Positions 58,101 to 64,000 of a stretch of 64,000 nt of DNA are shown one piece after another (the first letter of the stretch is position 1; each line of letters opens with the position of its first letter). The translations under genes were made by a program, and so were the position numbers. A model generated the notes under the pieces. The model worked only from the letters and a program-made list of their open reading frames with translations, made no database searches and was not told the DNA's origin. Location of the stretch: NCBI GenBank assembly GCA_964638895.1, contig CAZWYY010000011.1, positions 7,728 through 71,727 of the forward strand. Reading direction: 5' to 3'. Source of the stretch: JAFGGG01 sp964638895. Its GTDB lineage: Bacteria; Spirochaetota; Spirochaetia; SZUA-6; RPPD01.

Positions 58101-58189
58101 TGTTCGATTATTTATTTTTAAAATAAAAAGACTTTTCTGTTTGACTCGCTATGATATGGAACAAATTGAAAATTGTTGATATCAGTTTG

Positions 58190-58229
58190 TTGACAATCTT
58201 CGAAAAAACCATTACCATTGATAATGGTT
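58190..58229 (+). promoter_or_regulatory. Promoter with palindrome before the zinc-ribbon gene
   Basis: TTGACA (58190-58195), 17 bases, TACCAT (58213-58218). An inverted repeat AACCATTA (58207-58214) / TAATGGTT (58222-58229) overlaps the -10 box, so a repressor probably binds here. The sequence is loosely like a Fur box but the match is poor. Confidence 0.55.
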
Positions 58230-58257
58230 TTCATTTTCATATTTGGAGGTTTAAAAA

Positions 58258-58464
58258 ATGCCGGGAGAAAACGGAATAGGCCCCTCTGGGGGCGGCGGCT
58301 TTGGTACGGGAAGAAGAGGCGTGAACCGGGGGAACCGCCCGGGCGCGGGACCATCAGGAAATTGTATCTGCCCCGCCTGCGGAGAAAAAATACCCCATAA
58401 GCGTGGGGTCCCCTGCTATAATGAAGCATGCCCGAAATGCGGAACTAAAATGACAAGGGAGTAA
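58258..58464 (+). CDS. Small glycine-rich zinc-ribbon protein
   Basis: A 68-residue protein. The first half is Gly/Arg/Pro-rich (MPGENGIGPSGGGGFGTGRR), reminiscent of DUF5320-type small proteins; the second half has two Cys pairs (CICPACGEKIPH and CPKCGTKM) forming a zinc ribbon with a Cys between. Such small proteins occur beside radical SAM and NifX/Mrp-type genes in anaerobes. TTTGGAGG precedes the ATG. It is 3 bases before the PLP enzyme gene and shares its promoter. Molecular role unknown. Confidence 0.8.
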   Translation: MPGENGIGPSGGGGFGTGRRGVNRGNRPGAGPSGNCICPACGEKIPHKRGVPCYNEACPKCGTKMTRE

Positions 58465-58467
58465 AAA

Positions 58468-59616
58468 GTGAAAAATGATCCGCTGACCCCTTATGGGAAC
58501 AAACCGATGGTGACGCCGATCGTTTCCGCCGTGAATTATCAATATACTTCATTTGAGGTATTAAGGCAGATCACGGACGGTGAGATAGACGGCTACACCT
58601 ACCATCGTGACGATAATCCTACGGTGAGAACCGTAGAAGGAAAGATCGCCGTGCTGGAAGGAGCGGCCGACTGTGTAATCTGTACCACCGGAATGGCCGC
58701 GGCAACCATGACTTTCCTGACCTTTTTGCAAAAAGGGGACCATCTCATTACTTTTCATGACGTCTATGGGGCCAATTATAAGGTTTCTTTGATCCTGGAA
58801 AAATTCGGCGTGGAAATAACCTGGCTGAACGCCTGGAATTACCAAAAGGTGCGGGATGAGATAAAAGAAAACACAAAGATGATTTTCTGTGAAACCCCCA
58901 GCAATCCCCTGATAAAAATAATTGATATCGGGTACCTGCGGGAACAGGCAAAACGCGTCAACGCCCTGCTGGTTGTTGATAATACCTTTGCCACCCCTTA
59001 TCATCAAAAGCCATTGGAACTAGGCGCCGATCTTGTTATACACAGCGCCACAAAGGCCCTGGGTGGGCACAATGATCTCATGGCGGGGGCCATTGCGTGT
59101 AAAACCAAAGAGTATTATAACAAGCTTTGGTTTACCCGGCAGGCAATCGGCACGACACTTGACGCGTTTTCCGCGTCCCTGCTGGAACGCGGGTTGAAAA
59201 CCTTCGAAATTCGCGCCCGCAAGATGTCGGAAAACGCCATGAAAATCGCCGGCTTTTTGCAAGATCATCCCAAAATAAAAAATGTATACTACCCCGGTTT
59301 GGAAACGGATAGCGGACATAAAACCGCTTTAAAACAGATGAAACACGGTTTTGGCGGAATGCTTGCTTTTGATGTCGGGGAATCTCAGGAAGACGCAAAA
59401 AACTTCGTGGAAAACCTGCAAAAAATAATCCACGCGGTAAGCCTGGGGTGCACCGAAACACTTGTTTGTCTGCCTGTTCTGACCACCATGCTGTATATGC
59501 CCCCGGAACGCAGAACAAGTTTCGGGGTCAAGTCTAATACGGTAAGGCTTTCGGCCGGTATAGAAAACACGCAGAATCTGCTGGATGACTTGAAACAGGC
59601 ATTGGAGAAGGTATGA
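58468..59616 (+). CDS. PLP-dependent Cys/Met metabolism enzyme (methionine gamma-lyase/cystathionine gamma-synthase family)
   Basis: A 382-residue fold-type I PLP enzyme. Seen: TYHRDDNPTVRTVEGKIAVL (N-terminal substrate region), GMAAATMTFLTFLQKGDHLI, VVDNTFATPYHQKPLELGAD and the PLP lysine in VIHSATKALGGHNDL, plus the C-terminal KSNTVRLSAGIEN. Members cleave or form thioethers of methionine, cystathionine or homocysteine; the exact reaction cannot be assigned. GTG start 3 bases after the zinc-ribbon gene. The following methyltransferase and radical SAM genes are further downstream with gaps. Confidence 0.93.
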   Translation: MKNDPLTPYGNKPMVTPIVSAVNYQYTSFEVLRQITDGEIDGYTYHRDDNPTVRTVEGKIAVLEGAADCVICTTGMAAATMTFLTFLQKGDHLITFHDVYGANYKVSLILEKFGVEITWLNAWNYQKVRDEIKENTKMIFCETPSNPLIKIIDIGYLREQAKRVNALLVVDNTFATPYHQKPLELGADLVIHSATKALGGHNDLMAGAIACKTKEYYNKLWFTRQAIGTTLDAFSASLLERGLKTFEIRARKMSENAMKIAGFLQDHPKIKNVYYPGLETDSGHKTALKQMKHGFGGMLAFDVGESQEDAKNFVENLQKIIHAVSLGCTETLVCLPVLTTMLYMPPERRTSFGVKSNTVRLSAGIENTQNLLDDLKQALEKV

Positions 59617-59704
59617 CTAATACGAACATACGAATTATTCGTTTTATGAGTATCCGGACCATACCGGCGGATTTTAGGAAATTTTTTTCTCAGGCTGCAA
59701 CCCG

Positions 59705-60337
59705 GTGGCGAAAATAACACCATTTGAAGAACATACGGCGCAATACGACGACTGGTTCCAAAGGAACTATTACGTATATCAATCGGAGCTGGCGGCCGTT
59801 AAAAAAGTAATCCCGAAAACCGGCCGGGGAATGGAGATCGGCGTGGGCACCGGCCGCTTTGCGTCTCCCTTGGGCATTCCATACGGGATAGAGCCGTCAG
59901 CCAAAATGAAAGCCATAGCCGCAGAGAGGGGTGTAAAAGTCGATATTGGGACGGCCGAAGACCTGCCGTACGACGATGGGCAATTCGATTTTGCATTAAT
60001 GGTCACCACCATCTGCTTTTTGGATGATATCGATACGGCATTTAAGGAGGTCCGCCGGGTCCTTACACCGGGGGGATATTTCATCATCGGATTCGTAGAT
60101 AAAGAAAGTCCCATCGGCCGGATGTACCGGGAGAATAAAAAAAACAGCGTCTTTTACAGAGAAGCCGATTTCTATTCAACGGATGAGGTGGTTTCCCTTT
60201 TAAAAAAATCCGGGTTTAATAATTTTACCTTTCAGCAAACACTTTTTAAGTCTTTATATTCAATATCGGAAATAGAGCCGGTGAAACCGGGATACGGCCA
60301 AGGATCTTTTGTGGTGATAAATAGCCAAAAGAGATAG
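59705..60337 (+). CDS. Class I SAM-dependent methyltransferase
   Basis: A 210-residue methyltransferase of the UbiE/MenG-like group. Motif I reads GRGMEIGVGTGRFA (SAM-binding GxGTG), then GIEPSAKMKAIAAERGVKVD, the post-I acidic EDLPYDDGQFDFALM, and motif III VLTPGGYFIIGFVD. Substrate unknown. GTG start at 59705. It lies 88 bases after the PLP enzyme and 25 before a radical SAM gene; the stop is TAG. Confidence 0.92.
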   Translation: MAKITPFEEHTAQYDDWFQRNYYVYQSELAAVKKVIPKTGRGMEIGVGTGRFASPLGIPYGIEPSAKMKAIAAERGVKVDIGTAEDLPYDDGQFDFALMVTTICFLDDIDTAFKEVRRVLTPGGYFIIGFVDKESPIGRMYRENKKNSVFYREADFYSTDEVVSLLKKSGFNNFTFQQTLFKSLYSISEIEPVKPGYGQGSFVVINSQKR

Positions 60338-60362
60338 GAGATCGATAAAAGGCGGAAACACT

Positions 60363-61313
60363 ATGAACGGCAATATTCATGACTATAAACACATTTTCGG
60401 TCCCGTTCCCTCAAGGCGTTTGGGGTTTTCCTTAGGTATCGATCTTGTGCCCTTTAAAACATGCTCTTACGATTGTATCTACTGCCAGCTCGGCAGAACA
60501 ACAAATAAGACGATGACCAGGAAAGAATTCGTACCTGTTGCGGAAATAATAACGGAACTGAAAACCATACTGAATAAAAACATTCGGATCGATTACATCA
60601 CGCTATCGGGTTCGGGTGAGCCGACCTTGTATTCCCGCCTGGACGAATTAATCGCTGCCGTCAAGCGGTTGACCGCTATACCCATTGCGGTTCTTACCAA
60701 CGGCTCCCTGCTCTGGGATAAGGATGTTCGACATGGTTTACAGAACGCCGATCTGATCATCCCCTCTTTGGACGCGGGCACGGAAGAGATGTTCCGTTAT
60801 GTAAACAGGCCGTGCGGGGAATTGTCCTTTGAAGAGGTTGTCGACGGCATTGTCGGCTTTTCACGCCGATACCGGCATAACGTCTGGCTGGAGGTGTTCC
60901 TCTTAAACGGCGTGACCTCCATTCGGGCGGAAGTGCAACGTATAAACTCGATCGTCAAAAAAATACATCCGGCAAAGATCCAGTTAAATACGGTCAAACG
61001 CCCGCCGGCCGAATCCTTTGCCTTTGCCGTGCCTCCGGATCAGATGCAGAAGCTGGCGGAATATTTTGAAGGTGAGGTGGAAATAATCTCCGATTTTGCG
61101 GGAGCGGCAAGCGATACGCGTTTTAAGGCTGCGAAAACCGAAATAATTAATCTTTTAAAACGCAGGCCGTGTTCCCTGGATGATATCTCCGGGGGATTAA
61201 ACCTGCACAAAAACGAAATCTTGAAATATATCGGCGAACTGGCGGAGAATAACGTTATTGTGTATCATGAACACAATCATATTCTTTATTATTCGGTCAA
61301 AGAGGACACATGA
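60363..61313 (+). CDS. Radical SAM protein with winged-helix C-terminus
   Basis: A 316-residue radical SAM enzyme. The N-terminal FGPVPSRRLGFSLGIDLVPF precedes the iron-sulfur motif CSYDCIYCQ (Cys-x3-Cys-x2-Cys), then the GSGEPTL and NGSLLWD barrel motifs. Residues from about 245 form a small winged-helix domain (IINLLKRRPCSLDDISGGLN). Enzymes of this style occur beside DUF89 and zinc-ribbon genes and have no assigned reaction. It overlaps the DUF89 gene by 4 bases (ATGA), so the two proteins likely act together. Confidence 0.92.
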   Translation: MNGNIHDYKHIFGPVPSRRLGFSLGIDLVPFKTCSYDCIYCQLGRTTNKTMTRKEFVPVAEIITELKTILNKNIRIDYITLSGSGEPTLYSRLDELIAAVKRLTAIPIAVLTNGSLLWDKDVRHGLQNADLIIPSLDAGTEEMFRYVNRPCGELSFEEVVDGIVGFSRRYRHNVWLEVFLLNGVTSIRAEVQRINSIVKKIHPAKIQLNTVKRPPAESFAFAVPPDQMQKLAEYFEGEVEIISDFAGAASDTRFKAAKTEIINLLKRRPCSLDDISGGLNLHKNEILKYIGELAENNVIVYHEHNHILYYSVKEDT

Positions 61314-62197
61314 AAACATACCTGGATTGTATACCCTGCTTTTTCAAACAGGCGATCGAAGCCTGCAGGATGACGGGCCTGCCCGCCGCTAAAACCAAGT
61401 TGATACTCGATATTATTGCTTTACACGTGCCTGAAATCGAAATGACGTGGTCTCCGCCGGAGATGGCGGCCGTGATCCATAGAATAATCAGGGAACAAAC
61501 ACACAATCCCGATCCCTATCTGGAGTTGAAACGGAAAAGCAATGAAATATCATTAAAAATCTACCCTGAATTAAAGCGGATGGTACGCAATGCGAAAAAT
61601 AGGTTATTAAAGGCCGTAGAAATAGCCATAGCCGGGAACATTATCGATTACGGCGCTCCCTTCGAACTGGACATCAATAAAGAATTCAATTCCCTACTGG
61701 AATCAGAGGAAGATAAAATAAAAAATGAGGATTCGAAATATTTTTCTTATGTTGATTTTATAAAAGCCCTTAAAGATGCCAAAACACTGTTATATCTGGC
61801 CGATAACGCGGGTGAAATTTTTTTTGACAAGGTATTGCTGGAAGAGATTATTGCCGCCTATCCGCGGATAAAAATCTATGTCGCCGTGAGGGGCTTTCCG
61901 ATTATAAATGACTGCGTCCTGGCCGACGCAAAGGCGGCGGGCATCGATAAGCTTGCCACGCTTGTTGCAAACGGCTCGGAGGCGCCCGGCACAATCCTAT
62001 CATCCTGTTCCAAGGGGTTTATGAAGATCTGGAATCAGAGTGATTTGATCATCAGCAAGGGGCAGGGCAATTTCGAAAGCCTGTCGGAAGTACAAGCGAA
62101 TATATTCTTTATGTTTATCGCCAAATGCCGGATGGTTGCCCATGATATCGGATGCGACATGCGGGATGTTATTTTGTATAAAAATGTGCGGGCATAA
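61310..62197 (+). CDS. DUF89 (damage-control phosphatase/ARMT1-like) protein
   Basis: A 295-residue DUF89 protein. Family features: Cys pair at the N-terminus (YLDCIPCFFKQAIEACRMTG), the metal-binding YLADNAGEIFFDKVLLEEI with catalytic Asp, VRGFPIINDCVLADAKAAG, and ISKGQGNFESLSEVQANIFF. DUF89 enzymes are metal-dependent phosphatases that remove damaged phospho-metabolites, and the Cys-containing subgroup is the archaeal/bacterial type. It is translationally coupled to the upstream radical SAM gene. Confidence 0.9.
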   Translation: MKTYLDCIPCFFKQAIEACRMTGLPAAKTKLILDIIALHVPEIEMTWSPPEMAAVIHRIIREQTHNPDPYLELKRKSNEISLKIYPELKRMVRNAKNRLLKAVEIAIAGNIIDYGAPFELDINKEFNSLLESEEDKIKNEDSKYFSYVDFIKALKDAKTLLYLADNAGEIFFDKVLLEEIIAAYPRIKIYVAVRGFPIINDCVLADAKAAGIDKLATLVANGSEAPGTILSSCSKGFMKIWNQSDLIISKGQGNFESLSEVQANIFFMFIAKCRMVAHDIGCDMRDVILYKNVRA

Positions 62198-62206
62198 GGA
62201 GAAGGG

Positions 62207-62434
62207 ATTAAGCAATTAGGAAAGGAAATCAAAGCTGCAACTACATGCAACCAAAGTGGTTCTTTAATTATCGGCGAGATGATAAATACCTATTCAGATG
62301 AGCGATACATAGTGGATAATCGCATAGATTTTGAAAAAGCTGAGTCGTTTTTTCTCACATATCCGGATTTCAATTACTATACAATACATAGACATCTCGA
62401 AAAAGCCTGGAAAATCGGTAAAAAATTGGATTAG
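62207..62434 (+). CDS. Small ORF with possible ATT start, 75 residues
   Basis: No ATG or GTG lies near its 5' end, but AAGGAG (62196-62201) sits 5 bases before an ATT at 62207 in a frame open to TAG at 62434. Translated parts include KQLGKEIKAATTCNQSGSLI and a C-terminal helical HLEKAWKIGKKLD. An internal ATG at 62279 would give only 51 residues. ATT starts are rare but known (infC). It ends one base before the ATG of the glycosyltransferase. Family unknown; it may also be a gene remnant. Confidence 0.4.
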   Translation: MKQLGKEIKAATTCNQSGSLIIGEMINTYSDERYIVDNRIDFEKAESFFLTYPDFNYYTIHRHLEKAWKIGKKLD

Positions 62435-62435
62435 A

Positions 62436-64000
62436 ATGATTAATGATATGAAACAGGCGCTGCGCTTAATACATTCAAGATTCAATAAACAAAACCTGTT
62501 AAGTGCCAAGGCCATTCTGCTTTATTTTATTTTGTTAAAACTTATCATTTGTTTTTTTCCGGTCCAGTATGACTACTTCAGGGATGAGTTGTATTATATT
62601 GCCATGAGTGACAGGCTTGATTTCGGATACGTGGATGTTCCGCCGCTTGCTCCTTTTCTGTTGGCTGTGGTGCGGGCCGTTTTTGGTACCTCGCAGTTCA
62701 GCCTGCATATCCTGCCCGCGCTCAGCGCCGTTTTAATTTTGGTCATCGTTTATTTGATAATAAAAAAGCTGGAGGGTGACAAATTCTCCCTGGTCCTGGC
62801 CCTTTCATGCACTACTTTGGCGCCTATCTACCTGGCAATAGAAAACATGTTTACCTATGATCACCTTGATAAACTATGGTGGGCTCTTTTGCTTTATTAT
62901 GCGATCTGTATTATCAAGACAAAGGAAGGCAGGTACTGGTATTATTTCGGAATTGCCTCCGGCCTCGCGCTTATAAGCAAGATATCGGTGGTATATCTCG
63001 GCTTTGCGCTTTTGCTGGGCCTGCTGCTTACAAAGTACAGGAAGGAGTCTGCCAGGAAGGAAGTATGGTTGGGGGGAGCCGCCGCCTTGCTTATTTTTTC
63101 TCCTTTTATTATCTGGCAGTACCTGCACGGCTATCCGATTCTGGAATACTTTCATAATTATGCCGCGGGCAAGACCTATGGCGCCAATCTGCCGGAGTTC
63201 TTTTATATGCAAGTGTTCACGGTTAATCCACTGAGTCTGCCGGTCTGGCTGTTGGGACTGGCTTATTTCGCCTTTAACGGCACAGGCAGCCGCTTCAGGG
63301 TATTAAGTATTGCCTATTGTATTATCTTTGGTTTATGCCTGCTCACCTCGGCAAAATATTATGTATTAACCCCGTTCTATGTGGTACTTTTTGCCGGCGG
63401 ATCGGTTTACTTAAGTACACTGATAAAAAGAATCAAGTTAAATTGGCTTAAACCTCTTGCCGTCGCCTTGGTCGCGGTTCCTGCGTTCTTGTTCGTTCCG
63501 TTTGTCCGTCCCGTGCTTCCCGTACAGCTGCTTTCCTCAATCACGGCACGGTTCGGAGGAGATTTCGGAGTTAAAACGGAAAATTTCCAAATAAACATGT
63601 TACCGCAGCACATAGCCGACAGGTTCGGCTGGAAAGAATTGGCGGAAACAGTGGCGCAGGTGTATCATTCCCTGCCTTCCGCCGGGCAGGCCTGCCTGTT
63701 CGCCCAGAATTACGGTGAGGCCGGGGCCTTGTGGTTATACGGCAAAGAGTATGGTCTGCCCAAACCTGTCAGCGGCCATCTGCAGTACTATATATGGGGA
63801 ATGGGGAACTGCCCGGGTAAGGTGGTTATCGTGGTTGGCATCAGGGATATGGCGAGATTGAGATGGTATTTTGACGAAGTAACCGTCGTCGCCTATACGG
63901 ATAACAGCTTCGCCATGCCCTATGAACGAAATCTGCCCATCATACTCTGTAAAACTCCCAAGGTATCGCTGGCGGAAAAATGGAATGAGTTTAAAAGTTT
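62436..64000 (+). CDS. GT39-type glycosyltransferase (partial at window end)
   Basis: A polytopic membrane enzyme, about 520 residues visible, continuing past the right edge. The conserved N-terminal loop after helix 1 reads YFRDELYYIAMSDRLDFGYV, then DVPPLAPFLL, the acidic DE motif of the dolichyl-phosphate-mannose/undecaprenyl-phosphate glycosyltransferase family (PMT/ArnT/GT39). These transfer sugar from a lipid-phosphate donor at the periplasmic face of the inner membrane. At least nine hydrophobic segments follow, then a soluble C-terminal part. It begins one base after the stop of the small ORF. The acceptor (lipid A, protein or other) is unknown. Confidence 0.88.
   Translation, partial: MINDMKQALRLIHSRFNKQNLLSAKAILLYFILLKLIICFFPVQYDYFRDELYYIAMSDRLDFGYVDVPPLAPFLLAVVRAVFGTSQFSLHILPALSAVLILVIVYLIIKKLEGDKFSLVLALSCTTLAPIYLAIENMFTYDHLDKLWWALLLYYAICIIKTKEGRYWYYFGIASGLALISKISVVYLGFALLLGLLLTKYRKESARKEVWLGGAAALLIFSPFIIWQYLHGYPILEYFHNYAAGKTYGANLPEFFYMQVFTVNPLSLPVWLLGLAYFAFNGTGSRFRVLSIAYCIIFGLCLLTSAKYYVLTPFYVVLFAGGSVYLSTLIKRIKLNWLKPLAVALVAVPAFLFVPFVRPVLPVQLLSSITARFGGDFGVKTENFQINMLPQHIADRFGWKELAETVAQVYHSLPSAGQACLFAQNYGEAGALWLYGKEYGLPKPVSGHLQYYIWGMGNCPGKVVIVVGIRDMARLRWYFDEVTVVAYTDNSFAMPYERNLPIILCKTPKVSLAEKWNEFKS

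Noticed and set aside
58200..58240. Fur box before the zinc-ribbon gene
   Set aside because: The palindrome AACCATTA/TAATGGTT does not fit the NATWAT-repeat or 19-bp Fur consensus well, so only a generic operator is called.
1..64000. tRNA, rRNA, CRISPR arrays, insertion sequences or phage genes
   Set aside because: Reading the intergenic stretches showed no tRNA-like TTCGA arm patterns, no spaced direct repeats, and no transposase or integrase motifs.

Overview
The window is a 64 kb piece of a Gram-negative bacterial genome. Outer-membrane efflux parts (TolC/HlyD), periplasmic binding and exported proteins and a lipoprotein-like signal support this. Two fixed 10-N runs (6655-6664, 41515-41524) show it is a scaffold, probably a draft or metagenome assembly. 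No rRNA, tRNA, CRISPR array or insertion sequence was seen. The very large Ser/Thr-kinase/ATPase/histidine-kinase hybrid, many PAS kinases and RsbU/RsbV-like proteins would suit a spirochaete or a delta-proteobacterium-like lineage, but this is a guess from gene style. Base composition is mixed: most genes are GC-rich, while the giant gene at 11.9-18.3 kb and the DUF362 gene are clearly AT-rich.

Layout. 0-3 kb (minus): pyruvate dehydrogenase E1 beta (cut by the window edge), E1 alpha, an FMN-binding protein and lipoate-protein ligase. 3-6.9 kb: aldo/keto reductase, DUF362 protein, TrmO, AraC regulator. 7-11.8 kb (minus): a copper-resistance operon (SHOCT membrane protein, YHS-flavoprotein, small ORF, CopB-type ATPase, frameshifted membrane protein) behind a promoter whose spacer is a CsoR-like operator. 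11.9-18.3 kb: the 2144-residue hybrid signalling protein. 18.5-25.1 kb: MarR-TolC-ABC-ABC-HlyD drug-efflux operon. 25.2-28.3 kb: pyruvate kinase, a PTS IIA protein, and an exported dienelactone hydrolase gene with two in-frame TAG codons. 28.3-28.5 kb: a possible small RNA.

28.5-42.3 kb is a dense phospho-signalling region: two PAS histidine kinases, an HDOD response regulator, an HD-GYP response regulator, a STAS protein with a zinc ribbon, a response-regulator/PP2C phosphatase, four paralogues of a family I do not recognise, an atypical HipA/PI3K-like kinase translationally coupled to a PPP-type phosphatase, and a divergently transcribed degenerate Ser/Thr kinase. The four paralogues plus kinase and phosphatase (35.6-40.6 kb) are the best candidate for an undescribed system.

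42.3-52.3 kb (mostly minus): TetR-SDR, then an E2-like acyltransferase, an AMP-dependent ligase, a binding protein, a HAMP/PAS histidine kinase, an exported discoidin-like protein and an MFS transporter, mostly overlapping. 52.3-56 kb: divergent ilvY/ilvC and a GntR/DUF1648 pair, each with a clear palindromic control region. 56-64 kb (plus): exported glycoside-hydrolase-like protein, small zinc-ribbon protein, PLP-dependent sulfur amino acid enzyme, methyltransferase, radical SAM protein, DUF89 protein, a small ORF with a possible ATT start, and a GT39-type glycosyltransferase cut by the right edge.

Consensus-like sigma70 promoters (TTGACA, 17-bp spacer, TATAAT-like) recur. Two of them place the predicted transcription start at the start codon, which suggests leaderless mRNAs.
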